Source: an uncultured Acetatifactor sp. (GTDB taxonomy: Bacteria > Bacillota > Clostridia > Lachnospirales > Lachnospiraceae). From it: a stretch of 64,000 nucleotides of DNA. The stretch's first letter is position 1. The number at the start of each line of letters is the position of its first letter. Below the pieces are notes generated by a model. The model was not told where the DNA came from, did no database searches, and saw only the letters and a list, made by a program, of their open reading frames with translations. This document shows, one piece after another, positions 7,746-16,428 of the stretch. Position numbers and translations under genes: made by a program. The stretch spans positions 1 to 64,000 of the forward strand of contig CAJTXE010000012.1 in assembly GCA_910580225.1 (NCBI GenBank). The letters are read 5' to 3'.

Positions 7746-8213
7746 ATGTCAGTCTTAGGTATATTTGGCACATGTTCACAAAGCAATTATAATGAATTGG
7801 TAGAATTGATAAAAAGCGGAGAATCTGCCAAAACAGAAGAATTGATAAAAAAGATTTACGGTGAAGTGGAAATTTCCGCAGTAAAATTGGAAAATGACAA
7901 GTGTTCCGGTGAAGTATTTTCTGCCTTATGTTACTATCTTGATACAGTCTATGGAGTGGATGTTCTATGCGGCATGGAAAGCGTCGTCGAAAAATGGCGT
8001 GATATAACCGGTGATTTTTATGTCATTGTATTCCGGGAAAAAGAACGGATTTTAGCACTGGAAGATACCATCGATTATGATATGCTTTTGGAGTTTATGA
8101 ATGATTTTTTTCAGATTGATTACGGAAATGCCGGACAGATTGCCTGGAACGTCTTGCTTAATAATCTGAAAAATACAGGGACAGACAATATGCTAATTTT
8201 GCATGTGTTTTAA
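7746..8213 (+). CDS. Hypothetical protein
   Basis: The start ATG is supported by AGGAGG (7732-7737) 8 nt upstream. The 155-residue product is acidic and mixed alpha/beta in appearance, begins MSVLGIFGTCSQSNYNELV, and has no membrane helix or motif I recognise. It is clearly more AT-rich than its neighbours, consistent with recent acquisition. The same frame is open again for 65 codons after the TAA, ending at 8411, with coding-like composition (KKYTKSYYVEKSVDG). The gene could therefore have been longer, or have been truncated by a nonsense mutation. Confidence 0.6.
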   Translation: MSVLGIFGTCSQSNYNELVELIKSGESAKTEELIKKIYGEVEISAVKLENDKCSGEVFSALCYYLDTVYGVDVLCGMESVVEKWRDITGDFYVIVFREKERILALEDTIDYDMLLEFMNDFFQIDYGNAGQIAWNVLLNNLKNTGTDNMLILHVF

Positions 8214-8411
8214 TTCCCGTTTTATCGGCCGCCCCCCGGTTACCGTTCCATATCCTGTGCCCTGCCGCTCAAGAAATATACAAAAAGTTACTATGTAGAA
8301 AAGTCTGTAGATGGTAAGGTCAAAACATTTACTACGAACTGTTATCTGCCATATAACATACGCAATAATATCACTTGCAGTGTCATGCTTTCAGGGATAG
8401 CAGAATTGTGA
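8214..8411 (+). pseudogene. In-frame open remnant downstream of hypothetical gene
   Basis: After the TAA at 8211-8213 the same frame stays open to TGA 8409-8411. The stretch is Lys/Tyr/Thr-rich with a plausible protein-like sequence (VEKSVDGKVKTFTTNCYLPY) but no start codon or ribosome binding site at its beginning. It may be the decayed 3' part of the preceding gene or the tail of another lost gene. A chance open frame in AT-rich DNA cannot be excluded. Confidence 0.25.
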
Positions 8412-8430
8412 AAAGTACAGTATTCCGACC

Positions 8431-8459
8431 TTGTCGATTTCGCTTAAATAATTTATAAT
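8431..8459 (+). promoter_or_regulatory. Promoter of ABC transporter operon
   Basis: TTGTCG (8431-8436) and TATAAT (8454-8459) are separated by 17 bp, a good sigma-A-type promoter about 35 nt before the ATP-binding subunit gene. Confidence 0.7.
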
Positions 8460-8494
8460 ATGACTAAAAATTTTTCATGGAGCGGAGAAATAAT

Positions 8495-9271
8495 ATGGAT
8501 ACTATTCTGGAAACAAAAGATTTGGTAAAACGGTATCGCAATGTATGTGCGGTGAACAATGTCTCTCTGTCCATTCATAAGGGTGATATTTTTGGATTTG
8601 TGGGGGCGAACGGCGCAGGAAAAACCACCTTCATGCGCATGGTCTGCGGGCTGATACGTCCTACATCAGGCAGTATGAAGCTGTTTGGGGAGTCATCTGA
8701 GAAGGGGCTTCAGGAGAAGCGGAAGAACATGGGGGCGCTTATCGAACATCCGGCAGTCTACACCAATATGTCCGCCCTGCAGAATCTTGATATTCAGCGG
8801 CGCTATCTGGAGATGGATTTCGGGTCAAATCCGTCAAAGGCCCTGACTGATCTGCTGGAGCTGGTTGGCCTGGCGGATGTCAAAGACAGAAAGGCCGGCA
8901 AATTTTCCCTGGGAATGCGGCAGCGTCTTGGGATTGCCATTGCCCTGGTGGGAAACCCGGAGTTTGTTATTCTGGATGAACCGACAATAGGGCTGGATCC
9001 CATAGGCGTCATGGAGCTTCGGGAGCTGGTGCTGAAATTAAACCATGAGCGGGGCATCACAATCCTTTTCAGCAGCCATAATCTGGCAGAGATGGCCCAG
9101 ATTGCCACCCGGTATGGATTTCTGCATAAAGGAAAGCTTTTGGAGACGGTTTCGGCGGAGGAAGTGGGAAGCATTTGCAGAAGCAGGGGCATCAACCTGG
9201 AGACTTATTTTGTGGAGCTGCTGCTGAAAGAGAGGGAGCTGGAAAAGAATGGGGAGACTGTTTCAAAATGA
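8495..9271 (+). CDS. ABC transporter ATP-binding protein
   Basis: A 258-residue nucleotide-binding subunit with Walker A GANGAGKTT (about 37-45), ABC signature SLGMRQRLG (about 137-145), Walker B FVILDEP and the H-loop SSHNL. It resembles the DRA/BcrA subfamily that energises ABC-2 permeases for bacitracin or lantibiotic resistance. ATG 8495 is preferred to 8477 because GGAGCGGAG is then 7 nt upstream. The gene overlaps the first permease gene by 23 nt, and the three genes form one operon. The exported or sensed substrate is unknown; antimicrobial peptide immunity is the usual role of this arrangement. Confidence 0.93.
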   Translation: MDTILETKDLVKRYRNVCAVNNVSLSIHKGDIFGFVGANGAGKTTFMRMVCGLIRPTSGSMKLFGESSEKGLQEKRKNMGALIEHPAVYTNMSALQNLDIQRRYLEMDFGSNPSKALTDLLELVGLADVKDRKAGKFSLGMRQRLGIAIALVGNPEFVILDEPTIGLDPIGVMELRELVLKLNHERGITILFSSHNLAEMAQIATRYGFLHKGKLLETVSAEEVGSICRSRGINLETYFVELLLKERELEKNGETVSK

Positions 9272-10007
9272 GCTGCTGAAAATGAAGTACAACAAAGCGT
9301 TATGGGCGTTTTTCGGAGTGATTGCCGCTTTTGCGGCTATATTTGGATTTGCGCCCGGAAAGACGGATTCCATGAATCTGGCAGAATATGGATATATGGC
9401 GTCTTTTTCCTACATGAGGAATGCAGGAACGGCGATTCTTCTCTTTCTGTCTCCCATTGCCGGTTTGCTTTTCACACAGGAACGGCATCAGGGTACCATG
9501 CATAATACTTTGAGCTGCGGTGTCAGCCGGAGGCAGTATTTTACTGTAAAGCTTGGCTGTTATCTGGCGGTTGGCGTTATCATCTATCTGGTTTCCATAA
9601 TTGGATTTGTCTGCTGTATCAGTCTGCGTTCCGGGTTTATGCCAGATTCCGGTTATCCCTTTTACCCCTATCCTGCTTATGGAACTGCTATGTTGGCCTA
9701 CCATTTCGGTGTGATTATTGTTATGTGCACCTATATGACATTTTTCATTTTCATAGCCGTATGTGTGAAAAAAGCGGCGGTGGTATATATTTTGGGGGCG
9801 CTCACTCTTATGGGAGAAAATATTCTGACAAATGTTTTGCCTTTTTACAGAGGCGTTCTTCCTGTCATAATGGATATGTATGATATGGTGATTCAACGGA
9901 GAATTCTGACTGTGGAATTTGCAGGATTGTTTGGCCAGTGCCTGTTCATGTGCTTTTTCTTCCTGGGATTGGCGTATCTGATTTTCCTGAGAAGGGATAT
10001 CGATTAA
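9249..10007 (+). CDS. ABC-2 type permease subunit 1
   Basis: The 252-residue integral membrane protein has about six hydrophobic segments: near residues 18-35, 55-75, 100-125, 150-172, 175-200 and 225-245. It shows the ABC-2 pattern, with a cytosolic ERHQGTMHNTL motif after the second helix and a conserved SRRQYF segment that probably contacts the ATPase. No ATPase motif is present. It starts within the end of the ATP-binding gene and is followed 12 nt later by a second, similar-sized permease, suggesting a heterodimeric membrane channel as in BcrB-like or LanEG-like transporters. Confidence 0.88.
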   Translation: MGRLFQNELLKMKYNKALWAFFGVIAAFAAIFGFAPGKTDSMNLAEYGYMASFSYMRNAGTAILLFLSPIAGLLFTQERHQGTMHNTLSCGVSRRQYFTVKLGCYLAVGVIIYLVSIIGFVCCISLRSGFMPDSGYPFYPYPAYGTAMLAYHFGVIIVMCTYMTFFIFIAVCVKKAAVVYILGALTLMGENILTNVLPFYRGVLPVIMDMYDMVIQRRILTVEFAGLFGQCLFMCFFFLGLAYLIFLRRDID

Positions 10008-10019
10008 GGGGGAATGAAT

Positions 10020-10796
10020 ATGAGAAATCTGATTCGTGTTGAATTCCGGAAAATGAGATGTTATTGGATGACCTGGGGTGTGGGGCTGTTTTTCATTGCC
10101 CACAGCGTGTATATGGCTTTGAGAGGCATCCATGCGTCAAGCCTTAACAGATATCCCTCCATAGAGTATGTATTATGCCTGTATTCTACCGCCAGGATGC
10201 TTTCCATTGTAACAATCCTTCTGACTGCCTATGTCATTGCAGAGGATTTTTCCATGCGGACGGTACAGAATGTGTTGGCTGCCGGTATCAGCAGGGGAAA
10301 GTATTATTTTTCACGCCTGTGCGCCCAGATGATTTTTATTTTTTCCCTTTATTCGGCGGGCTATGGGGCCTATATTGTCACCAGGATTCTGTCTACCGGA
10401 AAAGTTAATACCCAGATGCCTGCGGCGGAATTTCTGGCTGTTTTCTTTGTCATGGCCTTACAGCCGCTGGCGTATGTGACTGTTACAGCAATGATAAGCG
10501 TCTTCTGTAAAAGCCAGTCCGCTTCCGTGGTTGCCGCGGAAGCCTGGCTTTTTTTCTCCATCGTTCTGCGTCTGTACAGCATAAAGGAGGTTCCCGGCGG
10601 AACCGCGGCGGTTGTTTACAGAGGACCCATAGCCTATGAACCATTGACCGTATTGGAACGTTTTTTGGAGGATTTTGTACTTCCGGGCAGAGTGTTTACC
10701 TTTGAGTTTTTTATGTGTGCCATTTCTGCTGTCTTGATTATTACGGTATCCTCTGCTATTGGGTATATGCATTTACAGCGTTCGGATGTGCGTTAA
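10020..10796 (+). CDS. ABC-2 type permease subunit 2
   Basis: The 258-residue membrane protein has about six hydrophobic segments and an EDFSMRTVQNVLAAGISRGK stretch equivalent to the coupling region of the preceding permease. ATG 10020 is chosen because AAGGGGG (10006-10012) is then 7 nt upstream, while ATG 10014 would be only 1 nt away. It is the last gene of the transporter operon. It probably pairs with the first permease. Confidence 0.86.
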   Translation: MRNLIRVEFRKMRCYWMTWGVGLFFIAHSVYMALRGIHASSLNRYPSIEYVLCLYSTARMLSIVTILLTAYVIAEDFSMRTVQNVLAAGISRGKYYFSRLCAQMIFIFSLYSAGYGAYIVTRILSTGKVNTQMPAAEFLAVFFVMALQPLAYVTVTAMISVFCKSQSASVVAAEAWLFFSIVLRLYSIKEVPGGTAAVVYRGPIAYEPLTVLERFLEDFVLPGRVFTFEFFMCAISAVLIITVSSAIGYMHLQRSDVR

Positions 10797-10944
10797 ATTT
10801 TGTTTGGAGAACGAATATGCTTGGAACTTACCAAACTATATATATTTTGATCGATTGATTGAAACATACAAATAACAAGTAAGGCAAGCTTCAGGTGTGT
10901 ATAACAGGTTTTTATAAGTAGGTAAAACGATTATTACTGGAGAG

Positions 10945-10978
10945 CAGGCCTCCTGCTGAAAACGAGGCAGGGGGCCTG
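10945..10978 (+). terminator. Hairpin downstream of ABC transporter operon
   Basis: CAGGCCTCCTGC (10945-10956) pairs with GCAGGGGGCCTG (10967-10978) across a 10-nt loop, 12 bp with one T-G pair. No T-run follows, so intrinsic termination is uncertain. The site lies 150 nt after the second permease gene. Confidence 0.45.
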
Positions 10979-11062
10979 AAGACTATAACCAGAGATGGAG
11001 AAGGATTGATCATACAGAATCCATCCATGCCTTTGCCGTTTTATGCTCTATGGAGCCAGGGG

Positions 11063-11818
11063 TTAGTCAAGCACCTGCTTTAACAGCTCTATTTTTTCCC
11101 TTGCCGATTCTGTGGTATAGGGCAGCTTTTCTTCAGGAGACAGGATTTTTTCCCAGGAAAAATATTCCAGGCACTCAAGCATTGCGTCTCCGAACAGTCG
11201 GATATTGGACTGGAGATATTGTGCCAATTCCTTTCCCTCAAGCACGTTGCTCCTTCCCAGGGTGTATTCCCGACAAACCTCAAACGGGGGCAGAGACTGG
11301 GCGTAGAAAAGAGCCTTTTCCAGCTCCCTTTTGGTATAATAACGATAGACAAGATCCCTTGTTACCCGGGTTTTCATCTCTACGTTTGTACTGATTGCAA
11401 GGATTTTTAAATACAGGAGGATGGCTTCTTCGTAATTATCCGGAGACTCGCGTATGGTTCCGGACAGTGCCCAGGCAAGGGTGTACATCAGCTTTTCGTT
11501 GCCTGGATGCCTCACAAGCGCTTCTCGAAGAATCGGTATGGCTTGAGCATAGCCGCTGTTTTTAAATAATTCCTCAGCCTCACTGCAGATTTGTTCAATT
11601 TCTTCGTTCTGACGGCCGGTATCGTGGCCAAGCAGATAGTCGATCGATACTCCAAAATAATCAGCAATGATGGGCAGAAGGGTAATGTCAGGGAAAGAAA
11701 GTCCGGTCTCCCATTTACTGACCGCCTGACAGGAAATCCCCAATGCTTCCGCGAGCTGTTCCTGTGTCAGATTTCGCTGTTTCCGCAGGCTTTTCATGAC
11801 GGATGAAAAATTGTTCAT
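11063..11818 (-). CDS. XRE regulator with TPR-like C-terminus
   Basis: The 251-residue protein has an N-terminal Cro/C1 helix-turn-helix (about 6-62: NLTQEQLAEALG, CQAVSKWE, the DYFGVSIDYLLG ending). About 180 helical residues follow that look like tetratricopeptide repeats (EAEELFKNSGYAQAIPILREAL; NYEEAILLYLKIL). The start at 11818 has AAGGAG about 12 nt upstream; an upstream in-frame ATG at 11902 has no ribosome binding site. It is convergent with the ABC operon, so it may regulate it, but this is only positional inference. Confidence 0.82.
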   Translation of the reverse strand: MNNFSSVMKSLRKQRNLTQEQLAEALGISCQAVSKWETGLSFPDITLLPIIADYFGVSIDYLLGHDTGRQNEEIEQICSEAEELFKNSGYAQAIPILREALVRHPGNEKLMYTLAWALSGTIRESPDNYEEAILLYLKILAISTNVEMKTRVTRDLVYRYYTKRELEKALFYAQSLPPFEVCREYTLGRSNVLEGKELAQYLQSNIRLFGDAMLECLEYFSWEKILSPEEKLPYTTESAREKIELLKQVLD

Positions 11819-11873
11819 AAATTTGTACGCTCCTTGTGTGATGTGAGTTATCATTGAATCGATTCTGATTCTT

Positions 11874-11901
11874 ATTATAGGACCATAATTCCAAAAGTCC
11901 A
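11874..11901 (-). promoter_or_regulatory. Promoter of XRE-TPR gene
   Basis: On the minus strand TGGACT (11901-11896) and TATAAT (11879-11874) are 16 bp apart, with the predicted start of transcription about 50 nt before the gene. Confidence 0.5.
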
Positions 11902-12054
11902 TATGTGTTTGGTTGAATGAAAATCAACTGTATCTGACACAACCTTTTTTCTATATATGCCTGATGGTTTTCGGAAAATCAAGCAATGCCGTAAATGTTC
12001 CGTATGGGGACGGCGTTTTTATGGTGATTTTCATAATGATGAGAGAATATTGCA

Positions 12055-12083
12055 TTGCTATGTTAAGGCTTTTTCGGTATAAT
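12055..12083 (+). promoter_or_regulatory. Promoter of Cys-rich hypothetical gene
   Basis: TTGCTA (12055-12060) and TATAAT (12078-12083) are spaced by 17 bp, leaving an untranslated leader of about 115 nt before the next gene. The rest of the 11819-12205 intergenic stretch shows nothing else I can support. Confidence 0.6.
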
Positions 12084-12205
12084 GGAGAAAAGCAATGTTT
12101 TTCTTTTCTTTCTGTTCAGGACAGTGCCATTGCCTGCTTTACGGACCAATGTTAGCATGTCAGGCTGTCAATTGCGGCAGCACTTATTAACGGAGGTTGA
12201 TGAAA

Positions 12206-13336
12206 ATGGACAACAGAAAGATCAAAAAGGAAACCGTAAAACTAATTGATGCTATGATCCGGCATGCTGATAAGGGACCTTCCGGGTTTTGGACAGACGA
12301 TTATGAAGGCTGCGGAAATCCAAAGATATTTCCGGAATTTGAGGAGGGGCTCAAGCACGGAAGGTATGTCTGCAAAAAGCATTATCTCTGTCCGTGGAAC
12401 ACAGCGGTTCTATACGGCGGGAGGCATGGCAACATAGCTGCCGGGTGCTACTACAGCTGTTCCATCAGGCATGCAAAATATCTTTCCGCAGAAATGCTGG
12501 CTGCAGTGCTTACACGTTTCAAGGAGCAGCTTCAGGGCGGCAGTTATGATAATCTTCAACAGATCAAACCGCTTTTAACGGAAGAGGAACAAAAATTTAT
12601 CAGACAGCAGCAGACTCTGGAAATGGAAACCAGAGAACGGCAATGGCAGAAGGATAAGGAGGAAAGAACAAAAAAGGCTGCCGCCCTGCTCCAAAAGTAT
12701 CAGGACAATGAGAACATCAAAGCAATGTTGATTGATCATTATGGCAATGATATGCTTGTATTTTCTAAATACGGATGCGTGGATTTTTCGCCTGCTGGAA
12801 GCGCAGGCATTGTAGGCGGTCAAAATCTCACTTATGATGACTATATTGATATTCAGATTCGGTCCTTTGGGAAACAGCGTTCCTGGTTTGAAATGTGCTA
12901 CTATAATTTCCCTGATGAATTTAGGGGATGTATAGAGAAGAAAGCAAGGAAGCACATCTGCTTTAAAAGAATCTATGTCAGCGGAATGTATTCGGACGGA
13001 TGTGAATTTTTTGAAGGAAAAGAAGAGCATGTATGGATGGATATTCAGGGATTCGAAAAATTCAAGGTTGGCGACTGTGTTTCTTTTTACGCAGAAGTAT
13101 ACAGATATATTAAGACAGGAAATGGAAAAATTCTGGATTATTCCTTAAGGGAACCCCGGGAAGTGAAAAAGATAGACTCCTACCGGATTCCAAGTGATGA
13201 TGATATTCTTAGACAGAGTATAGAGCAGATAATCTGCGAAACATGTCTTTTTTCTGAGCATTGCAGTAAAATGAACTGTCTGCGGAATCCGGAAGAACTT
13301 CAACAGCTGAGGGAGCAAATGCGTGCCTTGATTTAA
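12206..13336 (+). CDS. Cys-rich hypothetical protein
   Basis: I do not recognise this 376-residue family. Three parts can be seen. The N-terminal domain (1-115) has several Cys and His (YVCKKHYLCPWN, GCYYSCSIRHAKYL). A charged, Gln/Glu/Lys-rich helical stretch follows (about 120-165). The C-terminal region (about 170-330) ends in an OB-like beta pattern (CFKRIYVSGMYSDGC; FKVGDCVSFYAEVYRY), and the tail has CETCLFSEHCSKMNC. The spacing suggests metal binding, possibly nucleic-acid related, but this is inference. ATG 12206 is chosen because GGAGG (12192-12196) is then 9 nt upstream. It is preceded by its own promoter and stands alone. Confidence 0.7.
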   Translation: MDNRKIKKETVKLIDAMIRHADKGPSGFWTDDYEGCGNPKIFPEFEEGLKHGRYVCKKHYLCPWNTAVLYGGRHGNIAAGCYYSCSIRHAKYLSAEMLAAVLTRFKEQLQGGSYDNLQQIKPLLTEEEQKFIRQQQTLEMETRERQWQKDKEERTKKAAALLQKYQDNENIKAMLIDHYGNDMLVFSKYGCVDFSPAGSAGIVGGQNLTYDDYIDIQIRSFGKQRSWFEMCYYNFPDEFRGCIEKKARKHICFKRIYVSGMYSDGCEFFEGKEEHVWMDIQGFEKFKVGDCVSFYAEVYRYIKTGNGKILDYSLREPREVKKIDSYRIPSDDDILRQSIEQIICETCLFSEHCSKMNCLRNPEELQQLREQMRALI

Positions 13337-13363
13337 GCTATTTTGTGCGGCGTTTTTGCGGTA

Positions 13364-13395
13364 AGCCTGTTCTGGAGAGTTCTCCGGAGCAGGCT
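13364..13395 (+). terminator. Terminator after Cys-rich gene
   Basis: AGCCTGTTCTGG (13364-13375) pairs with CCGGAGCAGGCT (13384-13395), 12 bp including G-T pairs with an 8-nt loop, followed by a short T-containing stretch (GCTTTATC). Confidence 0.5.
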
Positions 13396-13498
13396 GCTTT
13401 ATCCCTTTGCGGGAAAGGACTGGATTTTCTGGATGGGACAGTGATTTGGTGGAACCGGAGTGAAGAAGGGAGGAATTTAGGATAAGAGGAGGGAAAGC

Positions 13499-13981
13499 AT
13501 GAGGAGACTGTTAACTGCATTTTTCAAAGGCCTGGTCAGCGGGATGATACTTGGGGGCCTGGCAACTGGGTTAGCTGCCTGTGGATTGACAGCGGAGAAG
13601 GCACCTGTCCAATATGCAGAGATTCGGACGGAAACGGAGCCGATTTATAACCATTTTCCAGATTTGCCGGAGACAGCGGAAATACAATGGTGCAGCAAAT
13701 CATCGGAAGGAATTGGGTTGCGTACAGTCATGGTGTATATCCTTGCTTATTATGACCATGATATAAGCGGTGAGTTACAGGGAATGAAGGTCAGCGACCA
13801 GGAAGCTGCGGTGGATTTGCATTTTTTACCAGAGGGAATAATCAGGGAACAGGTGTGGAAACATGTGGAAAATGCGTCCTTTGCTTTCCAGGCAGGTATT
13901 AAAGATACTCAAAAAATGAATACTGCCGTCTATATAAATGAACAGGGAACGATTCTCTATATAGAGGCAGTCGGGGATTAA
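13499..13981 (+). CDS. Hypothetical lipoprotein
   Basis: The 160-residue protein starts with a signal peptide whose lipobox LAAC puts the lipidated Cys near residue 28. The mature part has no known motif but shows a beta-rich pattern (AEIQWCSKSS, TVMVYILAYYDHDISGEL, INEQGTILYIEA). GAGGAGGG lies just upstream of the ATG. It is probably anchored to the outer face of the membrane. It stands alone and is convergent with the ArsR-type gene. Function unknown. Confidence 0.7.
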   Translation: MRRLLTAFFKGLVSGMILGGLATGLAACGLTAEKAPVQYAEIRTETEPIYNHFPDLPETAEIQWCSKSSEGIGLRTVMVYILAYYDHDISGELQGMKVSDQEAAVDLHFLPEGIIREQVWKHVENASFAFQAGIKDTQKMNTAVYINEQGTILYIEAVGD

Positions 13982-14022
13982 AAATATATACTGTTTTTGA
14001 CGCATCTGGCCCGTTCTGCTGA

Positions 14023-14583
14023 TTACTGTGGTATTTTAATTCGCCAATACTCCATACCATTTCTGCCTAAAAGCTGTTCACCCACCATGTCACGGCGAAT
14101 GGTACAGAAATCATCATGGAAATCGGCAATAATAATATTCACTTCCCGCTCGGAATATACCCTGTCAAAGTCAAATGCTTCGGCAATCACTTCTAAAACT
14201 ATGCGTTCTTTTTTGCGTTGGGTGGGAATTGATTTTAATTTTCCATATTCAAAAAAGGCGTCTATTACCCTCTGCCGATATTCTGCATCCCGTTGTGCCT
14301 GTTTTTGTGCCTCATCGGATTCCTGCTGCAGTATTGCCAAAATGCTGGTCTGAAATCGCTCTTTGTTTAAGGAATACATCATATAATACTGATTTTTATA
14401 TGCGGTTACAGCGCCGGCATCTGACAGTTTTTTCAGATGAAAGGAAATGGTAGGCGCTGTCAGACCTAATCGCTCGGCCAATCTCTCAACATACATATCT
14501 TCAACAACAAGGGATTTCAATATTTGCAGCCGTGACTTGTCCGACAGACACTTAAACAGGCTGATTGCTTCTGCTTCAGTCAT
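14023..14583 (-). CDS. ArsR-type regulator with DUF2087 domain
   Basis: The 186-residue protein has a winged helix-turn-helix (about 5-80: FKCLSDKSRLQILKSL, LGLTAPTISFHLKKL) of the ArsR/SmtB fold. A DUF2087 domain follows (about 115-182: KKERIVLEVIAEAFDF, YSEREVNIIIADFHDDFCTI, YWRI). No CVC metal-binding motif is seen in the recognition region, so metal sensing is not supported. The start has GGGAGG 7 nt upstream and overlaps the stop of the upstream gene (ATGA), so the pair is one translationally coupled operon. Confidence 0.87.
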   Translation of the reverse strand: MTEAEAISLFKCLSDKSRLQILKSLVVEDMYVERLAERLGLTAPTISFHLKKLSDAGAVTAYKNQYYMMYSLNKERFQTSILAILQQESDEAQKQAQRDAEYRQRVIDAFFEYGKLKSIPTQRKKERIVLEVIAEAFDFDRVYSEREVNIIIADFHDDFCTIRRDMVGEQLLGRNGMEYWRIKIPQ

Positions 14584-14948
14584 ATGGTTTCCTCCCAAAT
14601 CTGCATACATATATCCTTGATTTCCCGGACAGTGTCAAGTTTAATGCTTTCCATGTGCATTTTTTCTATATCTCCATGTTGTTTGGCGTTTTCATAGGAA
14701 GCAGTCCAACTTTTGGGGATTTGATCAGCTTTTTCTAAGAAAAAACGCTTCTCGGCGATATTGTCGGTTCCATACACCTTTTCTGCCGCGGACAGAATCG
14801 TTTTAAAAATCTCATAGACATTTGCCCGGACTTTTTCAAAATTTCCTTCATCCATACGGTTCTCCGCAGTAAGCAATTTACAGCGTTGGATACAGTCTGT
14901 GATTTGTTTATCAAGATACAATTTCAATTTCTGATGTTGTTCATTCAT
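14580..14948 (-). CDS. Hypothetical helical protein coupled to ArsR regulator
   Basis: The 122-residue, Lys/Glu-rich, probably all-helical protein has no membrane segment and no family I can name. It begins MNEQHQKLKLYLDKQI and contains a central SAAEKVYGTDNIAEKRFF stretch. ATG 14948 has GGAGAG about 8 nt upstream; a TTG at 14963 is the alternative. The 4-nt overlap with the regulator gene suggests that the two proteins are made in step and may interact. Confidence 0.6.
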   Translation of the reverse strand: MNEQHQKLKLYLDKQITDCIQRCKLLTAENRMDEGNFEKVRANVYEIFKTILSAAEKVYGTDNIAEKRFFLEKADQIPKSWTASYENAKQHGDIEKMHMESIKLDTVREIKDICMQIWEETI

Positions 14949-15240
14949 ATTGTTGCTCTCCAATTATAAGTATTGTACTATGGTCAACAAAATCGATGCG
15001 CTCAAAACCCCTGGCTATGATATTTTAGATACATTTTTGTCCATATCCTTCATACCTCTTATCCAGCCTTGATTATATCATGATAATATCAAAAAAACAA
15101 GTCTAATTTTATGATTATAGAAATAAATTGTTTCTTTGGGATTTTATTGCCCATCACAATATTGCTATTTATCCAAATAATAGTAGAAAAGAGGGAATGG
15201 AAGCAGTATAATAAAACAGGAAAAAGAAGGAGGTGTTACG
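14949..15240. other. AT-rich intergenic region
   Basis: Strongly AT-rich spacer between the divergent ArsR pair and the phosphotransferase gene. A TATAAT occurs near 15205 without a clear -35 box, and GAAGGAGG precedes the next gene. I see no gene here. Confidence 0.5.
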
Positions 15241-16196
15241 ATGGAAAGCTTGACAAAAAACAAACAGAGTAAAGAAACCATATCAAAGATGGTGAAAAAG
15301 TATTTTACACCGCTTAAGATGAATAGCTTTCACGAACTGACAGAGGGCTATTTTAATATGGCCTATGAAATTCATTTGAGTAATGGGAAACATTTGATTT
15401 TAAAAATTGCGCCATCCCCCAAAACGCGTGTTATGACTTATGAAAAAACATTATGTTCAGCGAAGTAGAAGCCATAAAATTAGTCATTCGTAATGGCGAA
15501 GTACCTGTACCCCAAATTATGGGTTATGATGATAGCTGTACCATTTGTGATTCCCCCTTTTTCTTTATGGAAAAGTTGGAGGGAAAAAGCCTTAATTCTG
15601 TAAAACACAGTCTTACACCAGAGCAGATTAGAAGTATCTATATTGAAACAGGACAAATAAACAAAAAAATAAATCATATAACCTGTCCCGCATTTGGATA
15701 TCCCGGACAAAATGAATTTCAGGGAAAAGAATGGTATCCGATTTTTCATAAGATGATGGAGGCGGGAGTAAATGACGCACAGCAGGGAAACATAGATTTA
15801 AAGATATCAATTGATCAACTGTGGCAATGTCTTGACAGAGACAAATTTATTTTTGATGAGGTAGATGAACCCAAACTGGTACATTGGGATTGTTGGGATG
15901 GAAATATCTTTGTTCATAATGGAAGAGTAACCGGAATTATAGATTGGGAACGAAGCCTTTGGGGTGATCCTCTCATGGAAGTGGGATTTCGTACATATTC
16001 TGATAATACCTGTTTTCAAGAAGGCTATGGAATCAGGAGTTTAAGTGAAAATCAGAAGCGAAGAGCATTATGGTATGACGTATATTTAATGCTTTTAGTG
16101 GCATTGGAATGTGAATATAGAAAGTATGAAACGATGGACACCTATTATTATTCAACACAAATGTTGATGAAACAGTTTCAAAAGATACAGGAATAA
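15241..16196 (+). pseudogene. Frameshifted aminoglycoside-type phosphotransferase
   Basis: Two overlapping frames together encode one APH/choline-kinase-fold phosphotransferase. Frame 1 (15241-15468) gives the N-terminal lobe (TEGYFNMAYEIHL, LILKIAPSP). The second frame (readable from ATG 15453) gives the hinge and catalytic lobe, with FFFMEKLEGKSL, catalytic HWDCWDGNIF and metal-binding IIDWERSLWGDPLMEVGF. The switch falls at an A6 run (15443-15448). One more A would join them as TYEKNIMFSEVEAIKL without any missing part. This is either a recent inactivating slip, a phase-variable or programmed frameshift, or a sequencing error. AAGGAGG precedes the start. Family members phosphorylate aminoglycosides, macrolides or small metabolites; this substrate is unknown. 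Confidence 0.85.
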
Positions 16197-16428
16197 TTTC
16201 CTGGAGTCATTGCACATTCAGAATTGTTGGACCAGCTGTATGCCCCTTCCCCATTTCAATCCGGAAAACTGACCGTTTTGACAGTTTTGGTGGTATGCCT
16301 GTGTTGGCAAACCGACAGAAAGCAGGATGAGGAAGGGACATTTTGCAGACATCAGAAAAATCTACTTTATAGCATATTTACAAATACCGAAAAAGTATTT
16401 GCCCGGATAATGACAGAACACAGAGTCA
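16197..16428. other. Intergenic region
   Basis: Between the frameshifted phosphotransferase gene and the 3' end of the ABC exporter gene. A small hairpin AAAACTG (16265-16271) with CAGTTTT (16282-16288) is visible; a 74-codon open frame here has no ribosome binding site and no convincing protein character. Confidence 0.4.

Noticed and set aside
11913..12155. 80-codon plus-strand frame between XRE-TPR and the Cys-rich gene
   Set aside because: No ribosome binding site and it contains the promoter of the next gene.
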